Positions 10,106-21,964 are shown, numbered from the stretch's first letter. The stretch is 64,000 bases of DNA from Liolophura sinensis (GCF_032854445.1 NC_088297.1:14127335-14191334), one strand, 5' to 3'. The notes: generated from the sequence alone by a model not told the origin. Translations and numbers: made by a program.

Positions 10106-11656
10106 ATACTGAAATCCTGTTTCATGTATGTTTTCAAGTATGTTTGTCATCGCCTATATCTGTAACAACGCTGCTACTGAAATCCTAATTGGACAAGTAT
10201 GTTTGTCATCACCCATATGTGTAGCAACGCTGCTACTACTGAAATCCTATTTGACCGAGTATGCTTGTCATCACCCATATCTGTAACAACGCTGCTACTG
10301 AAATCCTAATTGGCCAAGTATGTTTGTCAACATCCATATCTGTAACAACGCTGCTACTGAAGTCCTATTTGACCAAGTATTTTTGTCAACACCCATATCT
10401 GTAACAACGCTGCTACTGAAGTCCTTTTTGACCAAGTATTTTTGTCAACACCCATATCTGTAACAACGCTGCTACTGAAATCCTAATTGGCCAAGTATGT
10501 TTGTCATCACCCATATCTGTAACAACGCTGCTACTGAAGTCCTATTTGACCAAGTATTTTTGTCAACACCCATATCTGTAACAACGCTGCTACTGAAGTC
10601 ATATTTGACCAAGTATTTTTGTCAACACCCATATCTGTAACAACGCTGCTACTGAAGTCCTATTTGACCAAGTATGTTTGTCATCACCCATATCTGTAAC
10701 AACGCTGCTACTGAAGTCCTATTTGACCAAGTATTTTTGTCAACACCCATATCTGTAACAACGCTGCTACTGAAGTCATATTTGACCAAGTATTTTTGTC
10801 AACACCCATATCTGTAACAACGCTGCTACTGAAGTCCTATTTGACCAAGTATGTTTGTCATCCCCCATATCTGTAACAACGCTGCTACCGAAGTCCTTTT
10901 TGACCAAGTATGTTTGTCATCACCCATATCTGTAACAACGCTGCTACTGAAGTCCTATTTGACCAATTATGTTTGTCATCGCCTATATCTGTAACAACGC
11001 TGCTACTGAAATCCTATTTGACCAAGTATTTTTGTCATCACCCATATCTGTAACAACGCTGCTACTGAAGTCCTATTTGACCAAGTATTTTTGTCAACAC
11101 CCATATCTGTAACAACGCTGCTACTGAAATCCTAATTGGACAAGTATGTTTGTCATCACCCATATCTGTAACAACGCTGCTACTGAAGTCCTATTTGACC
11201 AAGTATTTTTGTCAACACCCATATCTGTAACAACGCTGCTACTGAAGTCCTATTTGACCAAGTATGTTTGTCATCCCCCATATCTGTAACAACGCTGCTA
11301 CCGAAGTCCTTTTTGACCAAGTATGTTTGTCATCACCCATATCTGTAACAACGCTGGTACTGAAGTCCTATTTGACCAAGTATGTTTGTCATCACCCATA
11401 TCTGTAACAACGCTGCTACTGAAGTCCTATTTGACCAAGTATTTTTGTCAACATCCATACCTGTAACAACGCTGCTACTGAAGTCCTATTTGACAAAGTA
11501 TTTTTGTCATCATCCATATCTGTAACAAACGCTGCTACTGACGTCCTATTTGACCAAGTATTTTTGTCAACATCCATATCTGTAACAACGCTGCTACCAA
11601 AGTCCTATTTGACCAAGTATTTTTGTCAACATCCATATCTGTAACAACGCTGCTAG
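10106..11656. repeat. 59-bp satellite array
   Basis: About 26 tandem units of 59 bases, each carrying CCATATCTGTAACAACGCTG and CTACTGAAGTCCTATTTGAC. Units are 90-98% alike, with alternating variants (TTTTTGTCAACA versus TGTTTGTCATCA) that suggest higher-order duplication. It directly abuts the reverse transcriptase fossil inside intron 5 of the SRCR gene. Confidence 0.95.
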
Positions 11657-11816
11657 CAATCTGCTACGTAATGTTTTTTCTTCACACGTCATTTGTTTTG
11701 CACAAACCTTGTTGTCCTGACCAAAATATACATTGGTCCTATGCAACCGCTTTTCATTATTTTATCTTCTGCGTTCCAGTTTGTTTTTTTGTTTTTTTTT
11801 TGTTTTGTTTTTTTTG

Positions 11817-11873
11817 TTTAATTGGTGTTTTACGCCGCACTCAAGAATATTTCACTTATACGACGGTAGCTTC
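11817..11873 (-). mobile_element. SINE-A tail fragment
   Basis: Contains TTGGTGTTTTACGCCGCACT and CAAGAATATTTCACTTATAC, preceded by a poly-T run. Confidence 0.8.
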
Positions 11874-12109
11874 TGCGTTCCATTGTGAGGTTACAGTATA
11901 AGAATATTTACAGGCAAATAATGTCACCGGCAATGAAACAAATTACATCTGCAAAAATGCGAGATTGGGAGGCATATAATGCGAGTTGGAAGGAGTATAA
12001 ATGCGAATTGGACGGCATAAGTGTGTGCTTTTATCAAACAGGCTGTAGCAAAAAAATAATGCTAGTATAATAAACGTGAACCAGTCTGAGAAATTCACCC
12101 AGTACTCAC

Positions 12110-12220
12110 CTACTGTAGTAAACTCTGTCGTCCTGGTATTACTGTTGCATATTTGGCTGGGAACACTCGGATTCTCTTCCCCATTTTCGTAACAGGCGTC
12201 GTCGATTAAGCATTTTGATG
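12110..12220 (-). CDS. Exon 5: second small cysteine module (CLIDDACYENGEENP...)
   Basis: A 111-base symmetrical phase 1-1 exon (acceptor ...GTTTCTTCAG, donor GTGAGT) encodes SKCLIDDACYENGEENP...ICNSNTRTTEFTTV. It is a diverged copy of the module in exon 4, with three cysteines; the fourth position of the C-x2-C pair is serine (SQIC), so one disulfide may be missing. It sits directly before the SRCR exons and joins them in phase. Confidence 0.65.
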
Positions 12221-12330
12221 CTGAAGAAACAAACAAGATAACAACAACCAAAAGTATTAAAAATTATTCCTGCAACTCGATGTTTTCATTTCCAGAGTTG
12301 CTTGGGGATAGAAATCTACAAGGACTGGAT

Positions 12331-12445
12331 AATTTATTTATTATTTTGATTTATGCCATATACACCAGAATATTTCACTTGTACGACGACGGCCAACATC
12401 ATGGTGGGAGGAAGCCGGACAGAGCCCATAACAATCCCAGCATGT
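12331..12445 (-). mobile_element. SINE-A 3' fragment, variant body (copy 1)
   Basis: Tail and CGACGGCCAACATCATGGTG as in SINE-A, then 'CCGGACAGAGCCCATAACAATCCCAGCATGT' is cut off from the usual body. The same cut-off form follows at 12478. Confidence 0.7.
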
Positions 12446-12477
12446 TGCGAACTGAGTGTTCATGTTGTCTGGATACA

Positions 12478-12600
12478 TGTTTTATTTATTTATTTAATTG
12501 GTGTTTTACGCAGTACTCAAGAATATTTCACTTGTACGACGGTAGCCAATATCATGGTGGGGCGAAGCCGGACAGAGCTCACAACAATCCCAGCATGTAG
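12478..12600 (-). mobile_element. SINE-A 3' fragment, variant body (copy 2)
   Basis: Near copy of the preceding fragment, ending with the same ACAATCCCAGCATGT. The pair is best explained as a local duplication of a truncated SINE. Confidence 0.7.
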
Positions 12601-12604
12601 CATG

Positions 12605-12757
12605 TTCTATTTATTTATTTGATTATATTTATTTGATTATACGACGGCGGACAGCATTATTGCCGGAGGAAACCGGGCATAACCCGGAGGGAAACCCACG
12701 ACTATCCGCAGGTTGCTGGCAGACCTTTCCACGTACGGCCGGAGAGAAAGCCAGCAA
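12605..12757 (-). mobile_element. SINE-A 3' fragment
   Basis: Contains GGAAACCCACGACTATCCGC and ACGGCCGGAGAGAAAGCCAG. Truncated before the tRNA-like head, and the tail lacks the usual 'GGTGTTTTACGCC'. Confidence 0.8.
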
Positions 12758-14215
12758 GGATACAAGCTTTAAGTAACCACGAATGTTACATGTGATTTAT
12801 GGATGATATACCAAAGAGGTCAAGCTACCTATATCGCAGACCTATATGGACATTTTCTATCTTCTTGTTATCACGAATACATGCATGTATGGTTAAATAA
12901 AAGATAATAATAGAACAATGTTTCGCTTGACCTCGGTAGTAGTTGGTAGCGGTTATTGGTGACAGTGAATCATAGTGGCAGTCGATATAGCGAGGTCTCA
13001 GTGCATGATTTAATAAAGCTGTAGTGCTACTATCGTTGTATCGTGAACCTCATGTCTGTATATAGTGAAGTCAGATCACTCGAGTAACACTTGAACAGCA
13101 TTATTGCAAAGACCACATCCCCGCATTGGCGTGTTTGCTGTTGATATCTACACAAGTTTAACATCAACCAGCATACACCTAAATAAGAAAGCATATCAAG
13201 TACGAAATTAGGAGGGACTCCTAAAGCGCAGAGAATCAGTTTTCAATGATCCCGGAAAGAGTCAAAGAATGTTATGGACGGATCAGTGAATCCAGTATTC
13301 AAATCTTTCGCCATATGATGTCAATAATCAAAATATGCTCTTTCATTGCAACTCAAATATCGGCTCAGTTCGTTTACAGCTTTGATGTTCCAATATTTCG
13401 ATAAAATATTATCTGTCATCTCCGCGTATCCAGAAGACGACAAATACAATGTCAATGCGATCTGCAGATAGAGCACGATGCGTGTAAATTTCAGCTTGGG
13501 CGCGTTGATGTTCAACGTTGTATATAAAGGGATAATAGACCTTCAATCCGGACGTCTTAAATACCACTCTACCCCTGCTTCTATCCACCAACATTTCAAA
13601 AAATAAAGAAAGAAAAATTAAGGAAATCTTAAAAGAAATGACAGGGCGTGGTGCTGCTTAGTTTGGCTTATATAGATTGTTTCAAGAGCCGATCGTGGCG
13701 TGCATTGATTGCACTACGACCACATCCAGTTAGAATGGGGAAATGTAGCAATCAGAGAACACCGTGTACATGAAAATCACTGCGCGAAGTACCTGAACGG
13801 AAGTAATTCTGAAAATAATTACAAGACTGTAAATAAACTTAAGCAGTCACACATTTAGACTGTAGGGAAGATGGATGCTAAGTTCCATAGATATATGTTC
13901 AGTACTTTAGGAAGAGTTGCATAAAAAGTAATACATGAAAACCACTAAGTCCAAAATGGGCTTAGGTATGCAAATAATTAGCCGATTGCTATTAAAGTAA
14001 ACTTTAGCATGCACAAGTTCCGATGATAGGCAAGATGACTGGTAAGATTCACTGAAATCGGGATAGTAATTTGGGAGAAGATGGATGGACAAAATCGCGT
14101 TTACGGACAGACAGACAGACAAACAGAGAGACAGGGTGAGTCCAATACACTCTATTATAGATAACGGCAATATAGATGATGGTTTAGGGCAAATTTTCAT
14201 AAAACAAAAACTTAC
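12758..14215. other. SRCR gene intron 4, remainder
   Basis: About 1.4 kb between the SINE fragments and exon 4. A short CAGA-rich run lies near 14105. Nothing else recognised. Confidence 0.5.
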
Positions 14216-14327
14216 GTAAAAGTGTCCATTCGTGGAGTGACTGTGTCACGTCACAAGTGTAGCACTTGTTATCGTGTATCTCCCCAGGCTCGTGACATTC
14301 GCCGTTGATGAAACATTGGTTTTCTGA
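14216..14327 (-). CDS. Exon 4: small cysteine module (CFINGECHEPGE...)
   Basis: A 112-base exon encodes SENQCFINGECHEPGE, then CYTCD and EWTLL, with four cysteines in the order C-x5-C-x11-C-x2-C. The acceptor used (TCTATAG) keeps phase 0 with exon 3; a second AG four bases further in would put it in phase 1, so alternative splicing here would shift frame. The donor is GTAAGT and the end phase is 1. This 'C-F-I-x-G-x-C' module recurs in exon 5 and follows IPT-like segments in VWDE-type proteins. Confidence 0.65.
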
Positions 14328-14504
14328 CTATAGAAAAAAAGGTTAAAGTAAAATGAGCGAATTGACGATCTTTCACTTCCTCAAAAAAATAACTTATAAC
14401 CAGTAGTCAATCAAAAATGCAAAGCTGTAACTTATTCACATAATGTCTGAAAACAGAGTTGCATGTTATGTCTAGAATATCGACAGTCAGTATACACATG
14501 TGTA

Positions 14505-15731
14505 AACCGTGTTTTCTGTGACCACACAGTACACTTCACACACTAGACTGACTTATGTCATAATACACACCAAAATCGGGTTTTCTGTGACCGCACAGTA
14601 CAGAACAGACACTAGACTGACTTATACCGATGTCATAATACACACCAAAATCCGGTTTTCTGTGACCACACAGTACAGTACAGGCACTAGACTGACTTAT
14701 ATCGATGTCATAATACACACCAAAACCGGGTTCTCTGTGACCACACAGTACAGTACAGACACTAGACTGATTTATATGGATGTCATAACACACCAAAACC
14801 GGGTTTTCTGTGACCACACAGTACAGTACAGACACTAGACTGACTTATATCGATGTCATAACACACCAAAACCGGGTTTTCTATGACCACACAGTACAGT
14901 ACAGACACTAGACTGACTGATATGGATGTCATAACACACCAAAACCGGGTTTTCTGTGACCACACAGTACACTACACACACTAGACTGATTTATATCGAT
15001 GTCATAACACACCAAAATCGGGTTTTCTGTGACCACACAGTACTGTACAGACACTAGACTGACTTATATCGATGTCATAATACACACCAAAATCCGGTTT
15101 TCTGTGACCACACAGTACAGTACAGACACTAGACTGACTTATATCGATGTCATAATACACACCAAAATCCGGTTTTCTGTGACCACACAGTACAGTACAG
15201 ACACTAGACTGACTTATATGGATGTCACAATACACACCAAAATCCGGTTTTCTGTGACCACACAGTACAGTGCAGACACTAGACTGATTTATATCGATGT
15301 CATAACACACAAAAATCGGGTTTTCTGTGACCACACAGTACAGTACAGACACTAGACTGACTTATATCGATGTCATAATACACACCAAAATCCGGTTTTC
15401 TGTGACCACACAGTACAGTACAGACACTAGACTGACTTATATCGATGTCATAATACACACCAAAACTGGGTTTTCTGTGACCACACAGTACAGTACAGGC
15501 ACTAGACTGACTTATATCGATGTCATAACACACCAAAACCGGGTTTTCTGTGACCACACAGTACAGTACAGACACTAGACTGAATTATATGGATGTCATA
15601 ACACACACCAAAACCGGGTTTTCTGTGACCACACAGTACAGTACAGACACTAGACTGACTGATATGGATGTCATAATACACACTAAAACCGGGTTTTCTT
15701 TGGCTACACAGTACAGTACTGTTACCAGACT
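14505..15731. repeat. 75-bp satellite array
   Basis: About 16 tandem units of 73-75 bases, each with TTTTCTGTGACCACACAGTA, CAGACACTAGACTGACTTAT and ATGTCATAATACACACC. Units differ mainly at single sites and by an AT deletion. Lies in intron 3 of the SRCR gene. Both strands show repeat-encoded ORFs. Confidence 0.95.
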
Positions 15732-16014
15732 GTTTATTCTAGATATCGTTATACTCATTAGAGCCTGGTTCTCAGTGTATGTGGACACATGATACACAGT
15801 AGGTGTTGTAACGTATATTCTTTGTGTGTGCCATTGCATAAGCAGTGTTTTCACAGCGCTTTCAAGGATAAAGTGTGATGTTAACGTGATCATGTGATAC
15901 ACAAAGATACTGTGTTGATGTGTAAAATACTGGCTGTGCCGGTCTAGTGGTATGATTATCTACTCTACATAACAGTCTCGCTTAGATATTTCTTAAATAT
16001 ACTTGGGTACTCAC

Positions 16015-16263
16015 CTGCCAGGCACAAGACGGGGTGCTCGCGGTCTCACAGGACACACAGCTAAAGTCATAAACCAGGTAAACTGCTTCTGATCCGAAGG
16101 TGATATTGTCGTTGCTCACAGATACAAGCCAGCCAGGTACCATCCTCTCAGCAAGTACTTGCATGCTTCTCTCGGGAAGTGGGCATGCCACTCGGATGCA
16201 GTCGACATAACCGCCAGGCACAAAGGAGATTGAATCAACGATCAAAAAGGTTGCGCTGCCTCT
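16015..16263 (-). CDS. Exon 3: IPT-like/VWDE-like extracellular segment
   Basis: A 249-base, phase 0-0 exon (acceptor ...TATCACCAG, donor GTGAGT) encodes 83 codons. The core reads ...IRVACPLPERSM...LVSVSNDNITFGSEAVYLVYDFSCVSCE... in which the 'CPLP' strand, 'VSVSNDN-x-TF' strand and 'YDFSC-x2-C' end match the pattern of IPT/TIG-like segments in VWDE-like proteins. One N-glycosylation motif (NIT). It ends with a Cys-Ala-Trp-Gln that leads into the next Cys module. Family assignment is an inference; the open frame with two good splice sites is observed. Confidence 0.65.
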
Positions 16264-16312
16264 CTGGTGATAAAGAACAGAAGTAGAAGTGTAGCAATGC
16301 GTAATGCGTGCG

Positions 16313-16528
16313 GTATTTATTTATTTATTTGATTGGTATTTTACGCCGTACTCCAGAATATTTCACTTATACGACGGCGGCCAACATAATGGTGGGTGTA
16401 AACCGGGCACAGCCCGGGAGAAACCCACTACCATCCGCAGGCTGCGGCAGACCTTCCCATTTACGGCCGGAGAGAAAGCCAGCATGAGCTGGACTTGAAC
16501 TCACAGCGACCACATTGGTGAAAGGCTT
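16313..16528 (-). mobile_element. SINE-A (outer element, main part)
   Basis: Tail, body and B-box side of a reverse SINE-A. It is interrupted at about 16528 by the SINE at 16529-16807; its tRNA-like head resumes at 16808-16864. Confidence 0.88.
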
Positions 16529-16807
16529 CTTTTTTTTTTCTTTTTTTTTTTTTTTGATTGGTGTTTTACGCCGTACTCAAGAATATTTCACTTATACGAC
16601 GGCGGCCAGCATTATGGTGGGTCGAAACCGGGCAGAGCCCGGGGGAAACCCACGACCATCCGCAGGTTGCTGGCAGACCTTCCCACATACGGCCGGAGAG
16701 AAAGCCAGCATGAGCTGGACTTGAACTCACAGCGACCGCATTGGTGAGAGACTCCTGGGTCATTACGCTGCGCTAGCGAGCTTAACCAACTGAGCCACGG
16801 AGGCCCC
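16529..16807 (-). mobile_element. SINE-A nested inside another SINE-A
   Basis: Complete reverse SINE with a long T-rich tail and a head ending GAGCCACGGAGGCCCC. Near-identical 11-base flanks (GAAAGGCTTCT before, GAGAGGCTTCT after, one difference) fit a target site duplication in the outer SINE. Confidence 0.9.
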
Positions 16808-16864
16808 GAGAGGCTTCTGGGTCATTACGCTGCGCTAGTGCGCTAACCGACTGAGCCACAGATG
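16808..16864 (-). mobile_element. SINE-A (outer element, tRNA-like head)
   Basis: Resumes the outer element: AGGCTTCTGGGTCATTACGC then GCTAACCGACTGAGCCACAG. Together with 16313-16528 it forms one full element. Confidence 0.88.
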
Positions 16865-17129
16865 GTCCCAAATGTGTGCAGTGCAGGTCGTTAATTGTTT
16901 AACAATGTAATCAATTGTTTAAGCATCAATTTATCATTCCGAGCGTTTGTACAGCTATCAAGTCTTTGCTGTTTTACGGTTCAAAATTCTAGACCGGATA
17001 TGGTAACAATTTTGAACGGTCAAATACAATCCTAGTTTTGGAAAATGAGTACGAAAATAATACTCTTAAAAAAAAGAGTTAGAAAGACACCGGGAATCCA
17101 TTCCAAATCTGTCAGTGGGGTGGGGGGTA

Positions 17130-17373
17130 ACTATATGGCTAAGTGGTTACCGTGCTAACGCAGAACACTAACTCAAGAGCCTGTCCCTTAAGAGCGAACT
17201 CATGCATGCTGGCTTCCTTTTCGGTCGTACTGTACGTCAGAAGGTCTGCCATTAACCCGTGGACGGTGGTGGGTTTCCCCCGCCTCACGTCCGGTTTCCT
17301 CCCTTAATAATGCTGACCGCCGTCGTATATTTCAAGTATTCTTCAGTATGACGTAAAACATCAGTAACTCAAT
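17130..17373 (+). mobile_element. SINE-A, near full length, diverged
   Basis: Degenerate head (GGCTAAGTGGTTACCGTGCT), a body with GTGGTGGGTTTCCCCCGC and tail CTTCAGTATGACGTAAAACA. Confidence 0.8.
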
Positions 17374-17524
17374 ACTCTCAGCTATCACTGCTTTTGACGT
17401 AGGCCTACGTAGGGTAATCCTTATGTCAGTGATTGTCATAGAATTATGAACTAATAAGAAAAATGAATCGATATGTTCTAATGCCTGCAAATAATCAACA
17501 GAATCCATTAATTATCTCTGGGAG

Positions 17525-17690
17525 CCTTTGCCTTTTAGAGGCAGTTTACTCCCGAAAGCAAAACCTCTATTTCATAAAAAATGATAACAGCACAGAGAGT
17601 AAAACCAGAGCAGTGACGATAGTGTGATAGTTGGCATGTGTTCACAACTAACCGGCGAAATATGGCCTCTTGTTAATTTATCTCAGTCAG
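17525..17690 (-). repeat. Dispersed repeat D copy
   Basis: In reverse it reads AACAAGAGGCCATATTTCGC ... CACTATCGTCACTGCTCTGG ... TTTTACTCTCTGTGCTG. The same order of phrases recurs at 17920, 25150, 26045, 33178 and 49505. Confidence 0.55.
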
Positions 17691-17831
17691 GGTTCATTCT
17701 AATTGCACATGTGAATGATTAAGTATTAGCAAGTTCTACAACCCCTGGCATGCTGGCTTCTCCATAATTAGGTGACACAAACAGTGACGTTAATTGCAAT
17801 ATGAAATATGCCTTTGGTCAAAATGCTGTTG

Positions 17832-17910
17832 TGCCCTGCGTGGCCGAGGGAGTTAGCGTGCCAGCACAGCGCAATGACCCAGGAGTCTCTCACCAGTGTG
17901 GTCGTTGTTT
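17832..17910 (+). mobile_element. SINE-A head fragment
   Basis: Only the tRNA-like 5' part is present: GGCCGAGGGAGTTAGCGTGC to CTCTCACCAGTGTGGTCG. It runs straight into repeat D. Confidence 0.7.
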
Positions 17911-17919
17911 ATTTATACA

Positions 17920-18035
17920 GGAATACAATGTAAAAGACTATGGCGTAGGGAATAAAATCCAGAACAGCAAAGACAGTGTGGTGGTTGGCAAATGGTCACA
18001 CGTGACCGATGAAATACGGCCTCCTAACCGTTGAG
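17920..18035 (-). repeat. Dispersed repeat D copy
   Basis: Contains CAAAGACAGTGTGGTGGTTG and CGATGAAATACGGCCTCCTA, the reverse of the family's core phrases. A similar phrase in the opposite orientation follows at about 18060-18130. Confidence 0.5.
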
Positions 18036-18175
18036 AATGCCGTACCCCCAATGCGCATTTAAATACCATTTTAAAACCATTTGCGACACTGTCGTCGCTG
18101 ATCTGGTTATTCTAACTGTTCTTGTAAATGCTTCAATTACACGCCCCCTAGGACAGTCTTTTTTTTGGACAGGGT

Positions 18176-18196
18176 GGGGGGGGGGGGGGGGGGGGG
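18176..18196. repeat. Poly-G run
   Basis: An uninterrupted run of about 21 G. Its length may be an assembly estimate. Confidence 0.9.
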
Positions 18197-18737
18197 TGCT
18201 ATCACTCGATTTGTTTCACATTGTGGAATTCCCTTATCGTGTTAAGATCCAGTTCAGCCGTCAGTGATTGCACGCATGACCGACAGGGCATTCGAGCGGT
18301 ACGGCACGCAGTAAAATATCCCAGGGCGTCGTAGAAGACATGGTTCGAAAAAAGTACGGATAAATCATATTTTATCCATTCTTGGATAAAGGCTAAAGCA
18401 TAAGTACAGCATAAAAGAGTCCAATCTCTGTGGTATGGAAAACATTTCAGAAGTGAAGATCATATGTTTAAGCATAAAAAGATAATGTCAAGCAAGATGC
18501 AATAAGTTTCCATAAGCTTACTTTGAGGTAAAATATTTCCATTTTTAATATAGTGCATTTTGCAGTCACATTATTCTGTGTCTAATAATGGTAATATTTG
18601 TTTATTTATCAGATTGTTTAATGACATACTCAAGAACCGTAACAAGTGCCTATTTTACTCAAGGTAAAAAGAGCCAAGGTAATAAAACGTTAGTATCTTT
18701 TTATGCTTATATATTAACACGTTCATTTTGTTTCTTT

Positions 18738-18832
18738 CTTTCTTTATTTATTTATTTGAATGGCGTTTTATGTCGTACTCAAGAATATTTCACTTTCCAC
18801 CAGTGACCAGCACTATGATGGGAGGTAATCGG
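18738..18832 (-). mobile_element. SINE-A tail fragment
   Basis: TTTATT repeat, GGCGTTTTATGTCGTACTC and CAAGAATATTTCAC, then a short diverged body. Confidence 0.75.
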
Positions 18833-19091
18833 GTAGGGCACTTACACGTTAATGTAAACCTAAATAAAAACACGTTTAATACATGAAAAGCATTGTACAG
18901 GGAGATACAAATATGTAGAAAAACATTTAGCTCATAACTTGTGCCAAACCTATAATAACCTATAATAAATTTCAATTTTACCCAGATTAGAATAGGATTT
19001 ATTTTTTGTCGCCGTAGTTCCATGGCACCACTACTGTATTCCTGTATAGAAAAAAAAACATATCAAACTAGCGGACTTTCAGGAGTTGTTA

Positions 19092-19168
19092 CCGACCCCG
19101 GAAGCACAGTTGGTAGAGCGTCCGCTTCGTGAGCGGCAGGTCCAGGGTGAGTCCTGGGTTTGTGCATT
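19092..19168 (+). other. tRNA-like sequence (pseudo-tRNA or SINE head)
   Basis: Contains an A-box-like AGTTGGTAGAGCG, an anticodon-arm-like CCGC-TTCGTGA-GCGG (anticodon CGT if real) and a degenerate T arm. The B box is not intact and a matching acceptor stem is not obvious, so a functional tRNA is unlikely. Confidence 0.3.
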
Positions 19169-19516
19169 TTATTATAAAAGTTACTGGTCTGAAATCACTT
19201 AAAAAAGACAAATATGCTTGAAACTTTCGCTCCAGGCGCCTATAACCATAGAACAAAACGAAGAAGGAATTAAGTCATTTTCACTGCTTTTGGAGCTTTG
19301 TTGCCAATGAAAGGCCAACTGCGCACGCGTGGCACTTTCTGCTTCTAGCGTTTGTTGAGGACCACTTGTCTTCTCTAAACATGGTGTACATATCAATGCG
19401 TGATGTATGGAAAATTTCGTCAGCAACTTGCCAAACGTCGGTAAAAGAGTTTACTCCGGGAACTCATGCTTCCTCAGTCCATGAAACTAATTCTATAGGT
19501 CAAAAAACATTCAGTA

Positions 19517-19556
19517 AATGTATTTATTTATTTGATTGGTGTTTTACGCCGTAACA
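19517..19556 (-). mobile_element. SINE-A tail remnant
   Basis: Forty bases: TTTATTTGATTGGTGTTTTACGCC type tail only. Confidence 0.6.
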
Positions 19557-19667
19557 AATACATTTAGTGCTCATCTCAAGGCAATACTAACTCACCCTAG
19601 GACTGCTAACCTTGTTGGTCAGGCCATGTTTACGTGAGGAATTTAATGAATATTAATGAATTCATTA

Positions 19668-19742
19668 TATATTGGTGTTTTTGGTGTTTTACTCCATACT
19701 CAAGAATAGTGTATTTGTACGACCACCACCACCACCATAATG
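19668..19742 (-). mobile_element. SINE-A tail remnant, diverged
   Basis: GGTGTTTTACTCCATACTCA then CAAGAATAG and a CCA-rich stretch. Confidence 0.55.
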
Positions 19743-20034
19743 ATGTAAGGAAAAACGGATTATTGATATTACAGTATGCATACATGGGAATTGACGAGGA
19801 AATTAAATAAATTTGCGAAGAAAATTAAACAAACATATGGAAACATAACATGCATTAGATGTTGGACAAAGTTTTGCACTGACATGACTCCAATGGATAA
19901 GCTGAAATACATGCCTTCTTTGAGATTACTGAATGTCTGCTTGTAACGGAATATCGAAGCATTCCCGTCAACTCACGACCAAAGTATGTACATGTATGTA
20001 TGCTAGGGCTTTTACGTCGAACTTAACAGCTTTC

Positions 20035-20280
20035 CAGTCATATGACGACGAGGAGCCGATGGGCGCGTGTACATATACTGCGTCGTCTTGTGGCAGGGCA
20101 AGTCCATGCCGCTAAAGTCCTGCCGCCACTATTGTATCATGCCAAAGACACCAGACATGACATCCCACCCAGTTACATTATACTGACACTGGGTTAACCA
20201 GTTCTGTTTTCTTGTTCTAACCTCTCAGTACCGAGCGTCAGGCGAGAGAGCAAGACTTTTTAAAGTATTTGGTCTGACAA
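20035..20280 (-). mobile_element. SINE-B
   Basis: In reverse it shows the family body: GGTGTCTTTGGCATGATAC, the GGCAGCAC-like region, CAGTATAATGTAACTGGG and the GCTCGGTA-like segment toward the tRNA-like head. Compare 40285-40605. Confidence 0.65.
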
Positions 20281-20654
20281 CCAATAACAGAAAACGGTTG
20301 TGTCTGACTGACCTTAAGCAGTGCGTGACCGTAATCAACTGCCCAGGGCATTACACAAATGACGTGTCCGATATATCACATAATGGCTGGATGGGCGTAG
20401 GTTAGGGGTCCCGAACCCCACTGACCTGTACTGATATGTTCTGAAGACAACAGCAATTAACGTTGTAGAATGCAGAATGACTCAGTTTAATGATGCGTAG
20501 CGGGCAGTGCGAAACAAAACCCGAAACAACCTCGTGAAATCTGCCGAATCCAGCCAGGTATGTCGGACTTCCACAACCTTTATGGAAATAGATTAGTACC
20601 TGTTTGAATATATAACTGTACAATTTGGTCAGTTAAAGACGAGTTTGCCTCTTC

Positions 20655-20840
20655 ATACGTCTAATAGTTAGAGCGTAGGGCTTGGAGTCGGGAGCTAGGG
20701 GGTCAAACCCGGGTCGGGTCATATCATGTTTGGTGTCTTCGGCATGGTACTTCAGTGGCAGCAGCACTTTGGTGGCGTGGACTATCCCTGCCACAAGAAG
20801 ACATCGTATATGTTCACACGCATACAGCATCCTCGTAGAT
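20655..20840 (+). mobile_element. SINE-B
   Basis: tRNA-like head (TAGTTAGAGCG A-box-like; GGTCAAACCCGGG B-box-like), then TTGGTGTCTTCGGCATGGTA, CAGTGGCAGCAGCACTTTGG and GCCACAAGAAGACA. It lacks the middle segment seen in the longer copies. Confidence 0.7.

Positions 20841-21964
<1,124 letters not shown>

Noticed and set aside
10106-11656. Regular repeat with short spacing that might suggest a CRISPR array
   Set aside because: Whole 59-bp units repeat with no unique spacers, and the genome is eukaryotic. It is a satellite.
16304-16763. ORFs on both strands between 16304 and 16763 with recurrent GVLRRTQEYFTYTT-type peptides
   Set aside because: The same peptides recur wherever a SINE-A lies in that orientation; they are SINE translations.
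19092-19168. A tRNA-Thr(CGT) gene
   Set aside because: T arm and acceptor stem do not fold convincingly; annotated only as tRNA-like.
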